Below are positions 14,582 through 20,547 of a stretch of 20,547 nt of DNA, in pieces (the first letter of the stretch is position 1; each line of letters opens with the position of its first letter). The position numbers were made by a program, and so were the translations under genes. The DNA is taken from positions 1 through 20,547 of the forward strand of contig JBKBXU010000036.1 of NCBI GenBank assembly GCA_046313675.1. Reading direction: 5' to 3'. The notes under the pieces are model-generated. The model was not told the DNA's origin, searched no databases, and saw only the letters and a program-made list of their open reading frames with translations. Origin of the DNA: JBKBXU01 sp046313675. GTDB lineage: Bacteria > Bacteroidota > Bacteroidia > Cytophagales > Cytophagaceae.

Positions 14582-14589
14582 CAAAAATA
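14582..14589 (-). promoter_or_regulatory. Possible -7 promoter element of CLC^F gene
   Basis: On the minus strand TATTTTTG fits the Bacteroidota -7 consensus TAnnTTTG and lies about 20 nt upstream of the riboswitch aptamer, a natural place for the start of the leader RNA. A clear -33 TTTG partner is not seen; only T-rich sequence is present there. Confidence 0.45.
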
Positions 14590-14718
14590 AAGCTTTTATG
14601 AGATAAAAAAAGATTTTTTTTAGAAATGATGTAAGAATTTCAGGACTATTGCGCCAAATTGCCTTGTAAAACATTAAAGATCTCTTTACTTTTACGATTG
14701 TTATTAAACATATTAACC

Positions 14719-15012
14719 ATGGACTACAATAACTTCAGAAACATACCAACATCAGAGAAGGAACTTAGCCGCTGGCTGGATCATTTTTCTAGTGAAATGA
14801 CCACCTTTACCAGAGACTTCGGCATTTCAGAAAAAGAAGTAGAAAAGACCAATCTGCTGATTAAAGAATTAAAAAGGGAAATACAAAAAAGCGAAATAGG
14901 CTTAGAAATGGATCATGTCTATAAAGGGCTCGTTAAAAATGAATTAATAAACAATGTTCATCATTACCTTAACCTTAAGGATCGTTCGAATCAAAGCTAT
15001 CAGATGAGCTAA
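14719..15012 (+). CDS. Small hypothetical protein
   Basis: From the ATG at 14719 the protein has 97 residues, beginning MDYNNFRNIPTSEKELSRWL. A TTG 60 bp upstream would add a hydrophobic leader, but it overlaps AT-rich promoter-like sequence and is less likely. The protein is hydrophilic and helical: SRWLDHFSSEMTTFTRDFG, EKEVEKTNLLIKELKREIQK and later KGLVKNELINNVHHYLNL, so it could form a helical bundle or coiled coil. I recognise no family. It is a single gene between the divergent CLC^F leader and a terminator. Confidence 0.7.
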   Translation: MDYNNFRNIPTSEKELSRWLDHFSSEMTTFTRDFGISEKEVEKTNLLIKELKREIQKSEIGLEMDHVYKGLVKNELINNVHHYLNLKDRSNQSYQMS

Positions 15013-15042
15013 CAAATAAACTATAAATTTATCTATTCTGGC

Positions 15043-15069
15043 CCCGGTGCTTTATGCATCGGGATTTTT
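15043..15069 (+). terminator. Intrinsic terminator
   Basis: CCCGGTGC (15043-15050), loop TTTAT, GCATCGGG (15056-15063), one G-U pair, then ATTTTTATTT. It is 30 bp after the stop of the plus-strand gene and faces the end of the methyltransferase gene at 15083. Confidence 0.82.
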
Positions 15070-15082
15070 ATTTCAGCCCAAA

Positions 15083-15712
15083 TTATTTTTTCAAGATCAC
15101 CCTCCTTTTTCCATCATTTGAAACCACCTTATATGCATATTTCTGAGCAATAAATTGAAACGTATCCGCATGAAAGAAAACAACATGGGTAAAATCGCGC
15201 AGGTAATACCATGTATCAAAATTGGTATTTTCATCCCATTGTTCAGTCATTATAAACAGGAATCCATTTTGCCCCAAAAACTTATCAATCCTATCCAACT
15301 CTTCTTCCGGTTTATGAAAATGTTCAAAGCATTCTGAAGCAAATACAAAATCAAAAGCATCTGACTCAGGCTCAAACCCAAATAAAGGATCATAATTCTG
15401 GCACTGTATAGTATGCCTTTGCAACAGAAGTGAAAGAACAGGCACAGGGCCACATCCATAATCCAGGCCAAGCATGTCTTCAGAAATATAACTTAAGGCC
15501 GGATCAATAAGGGTATATAGAAACTTTACGTAACCTTGCTCTACAAGGGAATTATTGTGCGTCTTATACCGTTTCTTCTCCTCTTCCATATCGGGCAAAA
15601 ATTGAGGATCAGCAAATACCAGTTTACACGAAGGGCATTTATGATAAAACCTGACGTCCTGAGGAGGATTTATAATTTGAGATGTGGATGTATGGCAAAG
15701 GGGACAAATCAT
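15083..15712 (-). CDS. Zinc-ribbon class I SAM-dependent methyltransferase
   Basis: A 209-residue protein. The N-terminus is a zinc ribbon with Cys3-x2-Cys6 and Cys26-x2-Cys29 (MICPLC and KCPSCK), then a Rossmann methyltransferase domain: motif I LGLDYGCGP (81-89) for S-adenosylmethionine binding, an acidic NYDPLF strand end, and FDFVFASECFEHFHKP, the usual sequence of motif IV in class I enzymes. The substrate is unknown. The first Cys is residue 3, so the ATG at 15712 must be the start. That ATG lies only 7 nt after the 3' end of the tRNA-Val gene on the same strand, so the gene is probably made as part of a tRNA-mRNA transcript. Confidence 0.88.
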   Translation of the reverse strand: MICPLCHTSTSQIINPPQDVRFYHKCPSCKLVFADPQFLPDMEEEKKRYKTHNNSLVEQGYVKFLYTLIDPALSYISEDMLGLDYGCGPVPVLSLLLQRHTIQCQNYDPLFGFEPESDAFDFVFASECFEHFHKPEEELDRIDKFLGQNGFLFIMTEQWDENTNFDTWYYLRDFTHVVFFHADTFQFIAQKYAYKVVSNDGKRRVILKK

Positions 15713-15719
15713 GTGTAAG

Positions 15720-15794
15720 TGGGACGTGCTGGATTCGAACCAGCGACCCCTACCCTGTCAAGGTAGTGCTCTAAACCAACTGAGCTAACGCCCC
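15720..15794 (-). tRNA. tRNA-Val (GAC)
   Basis: A 75-nt cloverleaf on the minus strand. Acceptor stem GGGGCGT pairs with ACGTCCC (one G-U), D-arm region TAGCTCAGTTGGTTTAGAGC, anticodon stem CTACC/GGTAG around loop TTGACAG (anticodon GAC, codon GTC), and T-arm GCTGG-TTCGAAT-CCAGC. Discriminator base A; the CCA end is not encoded. It sits between the MFS gene and the methyltransferase gene. Confidence 0.96.
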
Positions 15795-15896
15795 CTAATA
15801 TGCTGCAAAGAAAGGAAAATATTTTGAAAGATAATTGGCCTTATGGAAATTTTAAATTTCAGACCCAACGAAAAGTTTCTTCCCCAAAATATACAT

Positions 15897-15932
15897 TTGA
15901 TGTTTCAGGTTTAACCCTCTCTGAAACATCAA
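15897..15932 (-). terminator. Hairpin at end of MFS gene
   Basis: TTGATGTTTCAG (15897-15908) pairs perfectly with CTGAAACATCAA (15921-15932), 12 bp, loop of 12 nt. It includes the stop codon of the MFS gene. The minus-strand sequence beyond (ATGTATATTTTGG) is only partly T-rich, so read-through into the tRNA is possible. Confidence 0.6.
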
Positions 15933-17257
15933 TTAATTACCTCATCAACCCCCATCACAGGCTCAACAATTCTACCATTAAGAGCCTTTAACCTAAGTAA
16001 TAAAATCAGGCCTATAAGAAAGAAAACGAGCAAGGCAATAATGCTGTTGCGCATACTGCCGGTAAGGTCGGTAATTAGAGCGTAAATGCCCGTTCCTAAA
16101 ACAATGCCGATCTTTTCTGTAAATTCATAAAAACTAAAATACGAAGCCGTATCTTTTGTTTCAGGCAGAAGTTTAGAATACGTTGATCTGGAAAGACTTT
16201 GCAGGCCTCCCATAATTAAGCCTACCACAACAGCCAGCGCGTAAAATTGGGCAGCGGTATGTGTAAGCCATGCTCCTACACATATAAAAATGCATATGAT
16301 AAGAGCTATGGAAAGAGTGCGAATATTTCCAATACGAGAGGAAAGGAAAGCAAAAAGGTAGGCTCCGGCGATAGCTATAATCTGAATAAGTAAAATAGTT
16401 ATTATAAGCCCTGTTTCCGGAATTTTTAGCTCATTAGCCCCAAAAATACTGGCTAAATACATGATGGTTTGAAATCCCATGCTGTAAAAGAAAAATGCTA
16501 CCAAAAAAACCATTAAAAGCGGCATTTTTCTTAATGCAGAAAATACATTCTTTAATTCCCGAAAGCCATGTGTAAGGTATTTTAAAGACTTTTCTGTAGC
16601 CTTTTTTCCTGAAGGCAGGTAATGTAATGAATAATGCGCAAAGGCCAGCCACCACACACCTACAGAAAAGAATGACAGTCTGGCGGGCAGCGTAGTACCT
16701 TTTTGCATACCGAAAAATTCCGGCATTTGTATCATGGCAATGTTGATAATTAGCAGGAGTATACTCCCTATATAGCCGTATGCAAAGCCTTTTGCACTGA
16801 TCTGATCATGCCGGTCGGGTGTTGCTATTTCAGGAAGGTAGGCATTATAAAACACCAGACTACCGGCAAAACCGATGGTTGCCAACATAAAGCTTATAAT
16901 TCCAAGCGTAATGGTTGTGCCGTCAAAAAAATACAACATCATGCAGGAACATGCTCCCAAATAGACAAAAAACCGCATAAACGTTTTTTTCCTGCCGGAA
17001 AAATCCGCTATACCGGAAAGTAAAGGGGAAAGAAAAGCTATGGCAAGAAATGCTGCGGATATTGAGTAGGTATAGATGACCGAATTTTGCTTGCTGATAC
17101 CAAGAAACGTAATGACATCTGAACCATCAGGTCCCTTAGCCACCGTACTAAAATAAATAGGAAAAATAGCAGAAATAATGGTAAGTGAATAGACCGAATT
17201 TGCCCAATCATACATGCACCAGGCATTAATTACCTTTTTATTATTTTTCTCTAACAC
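15929..17257 (-). CDS. UMF1/Atg22-like MFS transporter
   Basis: A 442-residue protein with about twelve membrane helices. The start NAWCMYDWANSVYSLTI (about 10-26), the loop SGIADFSGRKKTFMRFF (about 80-96), and VFYNAYLPEIATPDRHDQISAKGF mark the UMF1 family, related to yeast vacuolar amino-acid effluxer Atg22; LMGGLQSLSRSTYSKLLPE and the TASYFSFYEFTEKIG block in the C-terminal half fit too. The substrate in bacteria is not established. The start is a GTG, 5 nt after the stop of yajQ; the next in-frame ATG would cut the conserved N-terminal motif, so GTG is preferred. The two genes are probably translated from one transcript. Confidence 0.9.
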   Translation of the reverse strand: MLEKNNKKVINAWCMYDWANSVYSLTIISAIFPIYFSTVAKGPDGSDVITFLGISKQNSVIYTYSISAAFLAIAFLSPLLSGIADFSGRKKTFMRFFVYLGACSCMMLYFFDGTTITLGIISFMLATIGFAGSLVFYNAYLPEIATPDRHDQISAKGFAYGYIGSILLLIINIAMIQMPEFFGMQKGTTLPARLSFFSVGVWWLAFAHYSLHYLPSGKKATEKSLKYLTHGFRELKNVFSALRKMPLLMVFLVAFFFYSMGFQTIMYLASIFGANELKIPETGLIITILLIQIIAIAGAYLFAFLSSRIGNIRTLSIALIICIFICVGAWLTHTAAQFYALAVVVGLIMGGLQSLSRSTYSKLLPETKDTASYFSFYEFTEKIGIVLGTGIYALITDLTGSMRNSIIALLVFFLIGLILLLRLKALNGRIVEPVMGVDEVIN

Positions 17258-17262
17258 GGAGA

Positions 17263-17754
17263 TCAGGATTTCATGTTTGTAAACTGCAGGCCAATGCCAT
17301 AATCTCCGGATCGCATAAGAGCAATTACAGATTGCAGATCATCCACCTTTTTACCCGTCACACGCACAATGTCATCCATAATGGCCGCAGAAACTTTTAA
17401 TTTTGTATCTTTTATGTCCTTTACCATTTTCTTGGCTGTTTCCTTATCAATTCCAATCTTAACCTGAATGTCCTTCTTTACCATAGCACCCGAAGCTACT
17501 TCCTCCTGGTTCAGGTCAAGAGATTTTGTATCCATACCCTGTTTTGCCATCCTTGTAACAATAGCGTCTATAATCGCCTCCATCCGCATAGAGTTTTCAG
17601 AAACAATATGTATAACGTTATTTTTTTTATCCAGTTCAACTGAGCTTTTCGAACCGCGGAAATCGTACCGGTTCAAGATTTCTTTCTTAGCGACATTTAC
17701 CGCATTATCAAGTGATTGGGGGTCAACTTTACTTACAATATCAAAAGAGGCCAT
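17263..17754 (-). CDS. yajQ: YajQ family nucleotide-binding protein
   Basis: A 163-residue cytosolic protein of normal family length. It shows the family segments MASFDIVSKVDPQSLDNAVN, EILNRYDFRGSKSSVELD at the end of the first repeat, ARM-like VTRMAKQGMDTKSLDL, then KMVKDIKDTKLKVSAAIMDD and VRVTGKKVDDLQSVIALMR in the second half. YajQ proteins have two ferredoxin-like domains; some bind cyclic di-GMP and act with transcription factors in virulence control, while in other bacteria the role is unknown. No cyclic di-GMP enzyme is in the window. It starts the minus-strand group leading into the MFS transporter and is divergent from phoH. Confidence 0.94.
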   Translation of the reverse strand: MASFDIVSKVDPQSLDNAVNVAKKEILNRYDFRGSKSSVELDKKNNVIHIVSENSMRMEAIIDAIVTRMAKQGMDTKSLDLNQEEVASGAMVKKDIQVKIGIDKETAKKMVKDIKDTKLKVSAAIMDDIVRVTGKKVDDLQSVIALMRSGDYGIGLQFTNMKS

Positions 17755-17907
17755 AGGATTATGTTATGGTTAAATTTGAGAATTCCGACTTTTTCAGGAA
17801 GATATATTTTTTCCCATGAACGAATATGTTGATTTTTTTTCTTTTTTGTATAGATCTTATATTATAAATTACAAACGCAAAGAATTTTTACAAAGATAGA
17901 TTATACT

Positions 17908-19248
17908 ATGGGCAAAACTAAAAAGGAGAAGAAGGTTTTTGTTTTAGACACCTCAGTTATACTTTACGATCACAATTCAGTTAAAAGTTTTCAGGAGCAC
18001 GATGTAGCTATACCTATCACAGTACTTGAGGAGCTGGACAATTTTAAAAAGGGTAATGATATTATAAATTTTGAAGCTAGAGAATTCATACGCTTCCTGG
18101 ATGAGTTATCGGGCGACTATCTGCTTCAGGATTGGATTCAATTACCGGGAAATAACCGGGGTCGCTTCAAAGTAGAAATGAATACCGAAGCCACAGGCAG
18201 GGTTGATGCTCAAAAAATATTTGCCGACAAAAAGGCTGATCACCGCATTCTCAATGCTGCTTTGAACCTGCAAAGTGAAATGAAGGATTCAAGGGTCATT
18301 ATGGTGACCAAAGATATAAACCTCAGACTGAAAGCTAAGGCATTAAATCTTCCGGCTGAAGATTACTCAACAGGTAAAGTCAAAAATGTCGACACCCTTT
18401 TTACCGGAAAAACCGTCATAGAAAATATTTCTACAGAGCATATTAATGAAATTTATGAAAAAGGTTTTTGCAAACCCGACTTCATAGACAAATCACTTTT
18501 ACAGGAAAATCATTACTACATATTAAAAAGTGACAAAAATTCCGTTCTGGCCTACTACGATCCTGAAGAAAAGATACTGGAACACGTGGAGAAAAAAAGC
18601 GTTTATGGCATAAAACCAAGAAACGCTGAACAAACCTTTGCCATTCATGCCATCATGAATCCGAAAGTTAAGCTGGTAAGTCTGCAAGGAGTAGCAGGAA
18701 CAGGTAAAACCTTATTGGCACTTGCTGCCACCCTAGAGCAAAGAAAAGCTTTCAAACAAATCTACCTTGCAAGACCGGTAGTTCCTTTGAGCAATAAAGA
18801 TATTGGCTATCTGCCGGGAGATATAAAGTCAAAGCTCAACCCCTATATGGAGCCTCTTTATGATAACCTAAAGTTTATACAAAACCAATTCAATGAATCC
18901 GATTCAGACTTCCAGAGAATAACTGAAATGCTGAATAAGGAGAAATTGGTTGTTACCCCACTGGCATACATCAGAGGCAGGAGCCTTTCAAACATCTGCT
19001 TTATTGTGGATGAGGCGCAGAATTTGACACCTCACGAAATTAAAACTATAATTTCCAGAGCCGGTGAAAACACAAAAATTATATTTACCGGTGACATATA
19101 CCAGATCGATTCGCCTTACCTGGACTCTCAAAGTAATGGCTTGTCGTACCTGATTGATCGTTTAAAAAACCATCATCTATATGCACATGTTACACTGGAA
19201 AAAGGAGAAAGATCAGAATTGGCCAACCTGGCTAATGAACTATTATAA
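17908..19248 (+). CDS. PhoH family protein with N-terminal PIN domain
   Basis: A 446-residue cytosolic protein. Residues about 10-150 are a PIN nuclease-like domain with the expected acidic residues: Asp14 in VLDTSV, Glu41/Glu42 in VLEELD, Asp111 in KKADHRI and Asp136 in TKDINLR. Residues about 230-446 form a PhoH ATPase domain with Walker A GVAGTGKT (261-268), Walker B ICFIVDEAQ (363-371) and a sensor-like IIFTGDIYQID. This PIN-PhoH combination (PhoH2/YlaK type) is reported to act as RNA helicase and RNase in other bacteria. It may be part of RNA turnover; a toxin-antitoxin role known for some PhoH2 genes is not supported here because no antitoxin gene precedes it. Confidence 0.94.
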   Translation: MGKTKKEKKVFVLDTSVILYDHNSVKSFQEHDVAIPITVLEELDNFKKGNDIINFEAREFIRFLDELSGDYLLQDWIQLPGNNRGRFKVEMNTEATGRVDAQKIFADKKADHRILNAALNLQSEMKDSRVIMVTKDINLRLKAKALNLPAEDYSTGKVKNVDTLFTGKTVIENISTEHINEIYEKGFCKPDFIDKSLLQENHYYILKSDKNSVLAYYDPEEKILEHVEKKSVYGIKPRNAEQTFAIHAIMNPKVKLVSLQGVAGTGKTLLALAATLEQRKAFKQIYLARPVVPLSNKDIGYLPGDIKSKLNPYMEPLYDNLKFIQNQFNESDSDFQRITEMLNKEKLVVTPLAYIRGRSLSNICFIVDEAQNLTPHEIKTIISRAGENTKIIFTGDIYQIDSPYLDSQSNGLSYLIDRLKNHHLYAHVTLEKGERSELANLANELL

Positions 19249-19261
19249 TGTTTAAACCAGA

Positions 19262-19924
19262 ATGAAGTTTAACAAATATTTGGTTGGGAGCATGATTGTG
19301 CTTTCATCCTGCTACTCTACGGAGCAGAATAACATCACCGATGCAGAATCTCCGGTTGTAATAATGGAAGCAGTCGAGGACAAAAGGTATGAAATAGATC
19401 TTGCATACAGCAGTCTGAAATGGAAAGGAAACAGCATTACCGATGAACATCATGGTTATATAACCTTACAAGAAGGTTACCTTATAAAAAACGTAAGGTT
19501 TATTGGGGGTAAATTAATTGCAGATATGTCATCAATACGAGCCGTCATGCATGAAAAAGAACGTGATAGTGAGAAAGACCTTGTAAAGCTAAGCGGCCAT
19601 CTTAAAGGGGAAAAATTCTTTGATGCGGAAAATCACCCAAATGCGGCTTTTACCATAAGTAAAATCCACGAGCGTTCTGATGCTGATTCCCTTGGAAATA
19701 ACCACGAAATAACAGGAAATCTTATGATTAAGGGCATTGAAAAAAGCATATCGTTCCCAGCCAAAATTAAGGAGACCCCGGAGGCCATAAAAGCGTTTGC
19801 CGAATTCCAGATTGACAGGACACAATGGGGGGTAAATTACCGCTCGGAAACTTCTTGGGCCAATAAAATGATCAGTCCTTATATTAGCCTGACCATTGAA
19901 CTGAAAGCAAATTTAACAGAGTAA
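19262..19924 (+). CDS. YceI family lipoprotein
   Basis: A 220-residue protein. N-terminal signal with lipobox LSSC, Cys17 the probable lipidated residue, then a short linker and a YceI domain from about residue 42: YEIDLAYSSLKWKGNSITDE, HHGYITLQEGYLI, HLKGEKFFDAENHPNAAFTI, GNLMIKGIEKSISFPAKI and FQIDRTQWGVNYRSE. YceI proteins have a lipocalin-like barrel that binds isoprenoid-type lipids. This one is likely anchored to a membrane facing the periplasm. It lies 13 bp after the phoH stop, close enough for a shared transcript, though a functional link is not obvious. Confidence 0.92.
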   Translation: MKFNKYLVGSMIVLSSCYSTEQNNITDAESPVVIMEAVEDKRYEIDLAYSSLKWKGNSITDEHHGYITLQEGYLIKNVRFIGGKLIADMSSIRAVMHEKERDSEKDLVKLSGHLKGEKFFDAENHPNAAFTISKIHERSDADSLGNNHEITGNLMIKGIEKSISFPAKIKETPEAIKAFAEFQIDRTQWGVNYRSETSWANKMISPYISLTIELKANLTE

Positions 19925-19939
19925 TGCGACCGACCTTAT

Positions 19940-19973
19940 AATGGGTAAATTAAATATTGTTAGTTTACCCATT
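19940..19973. terminator. Bidirectional hairpin after YceI gene
   Basis: AATGGGTAAA (19940-19949) pairs with TTTACCCATT (19964-19973). It lies 15 bp after the YceI stop and contains the last codons and stop of the convergent gene at 19960. The T-runs are short on both sides. Confidence 0.6.
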
Positions 19974-20337
19974 TGTAAAAAGAAAGCCACTGCTCCCCTT
20001 CCTCCTTCTTTTCAAACATTTTAGCAGGAAATGCCGGACGATTCACCATTAAGATCGACTGGACAAGAAGTTTCTGAAGTACATCCTTTACCAGGAAAGC
20101 AACGGCATTAATTCGGGACATAAACGTCTTATCGGCTATGAGTTTCCGGGCATCGGCATCTATATTATTAATCGAGGAAAAATCAAGCAAAACCGGCATA
20201 GGTTCCAGCTTGCTCAGCAACATAATGTCTGTTTTAATAACATGAAGGATTTCTTTGGAAAGGCTTACATTTTTACTAAATGATATAAATAGTATCCCTT
20301 TTTCATTCCAAATTTGATAATTTATGGTAGAAATCAT
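19960..20337 (-). CDS. SpoIIAA/STAS-like protein
   Basis: A 125-residue cytosolic protein. It opens with beta strands (STINYQIWNEKGILFISFS), then helix and strand with PVLLDFSSINNIDADARKLIA, and closes with RPAFPAKMFEKKEEGEQWL. This order, a strand carrying LLDFSSI followed by a helix DADARKL and a terminal P-x-K-x-F-x-x-x-EE-x-x-WL, is that of small SpoIIAA-like (STAS/SEC14-fold) proteins common in Bacteroidota; I recall such proteins grouped as DUF7793. Function unknown; STAS folds usually bind protein partners or small hydrophobic ligands. The short sequence upstream on the same strand encodes what looks like the end of a paralogue. Confidence 0.7.
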   Translation of the reverse strand: MISTINYQIWNEKGILFISFSKNVSLSKEILHVIKTDIMLLSKLEPMPVLLDFSSINNIDADARKLIADKTFMSRINAVAFLVKDVLQKLLVQSILMVNRPAFPAKMFEKKEEGEQWLSFYKWVN

Positions 20338-20455
20338 ATTTATTTTTAATCTAGAACCAATACCAAACTGTACAAGTAATTAATTGTTCAGATACAAACC
20401 TTAAGCCAAACTTTATTAGTAAAATGATTAAAAGATACGGCAAAAAAAAGGGTGT

Positions 20456-20485
20456 AATAATATTAAGTTAATTAATATTATTTTT
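20456..20485 (+). terminator. AT-rich hairpin with T-run
   Basis: AATAATATTAA (20456-20466), loop GTTAA, TTAATATTATT (20472-20482), then T to 20485. It has the form of a plus-strand terminator, yet no plus-strand gene precedes it. On the minus strand it covers the restored stop codon of the gene fragment at the window edge. Confidence 0.45.
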
Positions 20486-20547
20486 GTTTCAACCATCATT
20501 GCATCCTCTTCATTCGTAAATATCTCCATAGGCATTAAGGTCGACTT
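20478..20547 (-). pseudogene. Partial gene: 3' end of a SpoIIAA-like paralogue, apparently frameshifted
   Basis: Entering from the right edge on the minus strand, one frame reads STLMPMEIFTNEEDAM. This resembles the end of the neighbouring protein (RPAFPAKMFEKKEEGEQWL): Pro, hydrophobic-Phe, EE and then an expected Trp-Leu. After DAM the frame must shift (two bases missing or one extra) to read WLKQK and stop at 20478. Without the shift the frame runs on through low-complexity hydrophobic codons. So this is either a recently broken tandem copy or a sequence error. Only about 23 codons are visible. Confidence 0.45.

Noticed and set aside
14659..14718. TTG start adding a hydrophobic leader to the gene at 14719
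   Set aside because: The added residues overlap AT-rich promoter-like sequence, and the ATG at 14719 starts a coherent hydrophilic protein.
17908..19248. PhoH2-type toxin-antitoxin operon
   Set aside because: Known PhoH2 toxin-antitoxin pairs have a small antitoxin gene directly upstream; here the upstream region is a 153-bp divergent promoter region without an ORF.

Overview
The window reads as chromosomal DNA of a Bacteroidota bacterium, most likely Cytophagales or a close relative. It is AT-rich, start codons rarely have strong Shine-Dalgarno sites, and several families are typical of that phylum (DUF5362, DUF6157, DUF2141, FKBP_N/FKBP_C isomerase, YceI lipoprotein, a single-domain response regulator beside histidine-kinase debris). 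No prophage, insertion sequence, CRISPR array or biosynthetic cluster is visible. The assembly carries one 10-N gap inside a peptide transporter gene.

Layout. 1-2.4 kb: a small DUF5362 membrane protein (-) and a 526-residue exported protein of unknown function (+). 2.4-4.4 kb: a repeat-rich accessory patch with REP/BIME-like palindromes and short hairpins surrounding a RelB-like/RelE-like toxin-antitoxin pair. 4.4-6.8 kb (-): a 2-TM protein, DUF6157, and a POT/PTR2 proton-coupled peptide transporter split by the gap. 7-9.9 kb: a 4-TM phage_holin_4_2 family protein, a small anchored coiled-coil protein, a Ca3427-like PBP2 protein without signal peptide (-), and a rhomboid protease whose stop overlaps the start of a DUF2141 protein. 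10-13.1 kb: a small acidic ORF (-), an FKBP isomerase, a single-domain response regulator, a small basic protein, the decayed C-terminal end of a histidine kinase (-), a 74-76-residue unknown (-) and a tiny lipoprotein. 13.1-14.6 kb (-): a CLC^F-type fluoride/proton antiporter preceded by a fluoride (crcB) riboswitch. 14.7-17.8 kb: a small unknown (+), then on the minus strand YajQ, a UMF1/Atg22-like MFS transporter, tRNA-Val(GAC) and a zinc-ribbon methyltransferase whose ATG lies 7 nt after the tRNA. 17.9-20.5 kb: a PIN-PhoH ATPase, a YceI lipoprotein, and a SpoIIAA/STAS-like protein (-) followed at the window edge by what looks like a frameshifted tandem paralogue.

How genes work together. 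The best supported functional unit is the fluoride riboswitch plus CLC^F gene: fluoride sensing in the leader should switch on fluoride export. The toxin-antitoxin pair is a self-contained module. YajQ and the MFS gene are tightly spaced, as are DUF6157 with its downstream membrane protein and the rhomboid gene with DUF2141, suggesting coupled translation. Most other genes are single units separated by clear hairpins between convergent neighbours. I saw no convincing new multi-gene system. The points most worth a second look are the repeat elements around the toxin-antitoxin pair, the tRNA-methyltransferase junction, the fluoride unit, and the two decayed genes.
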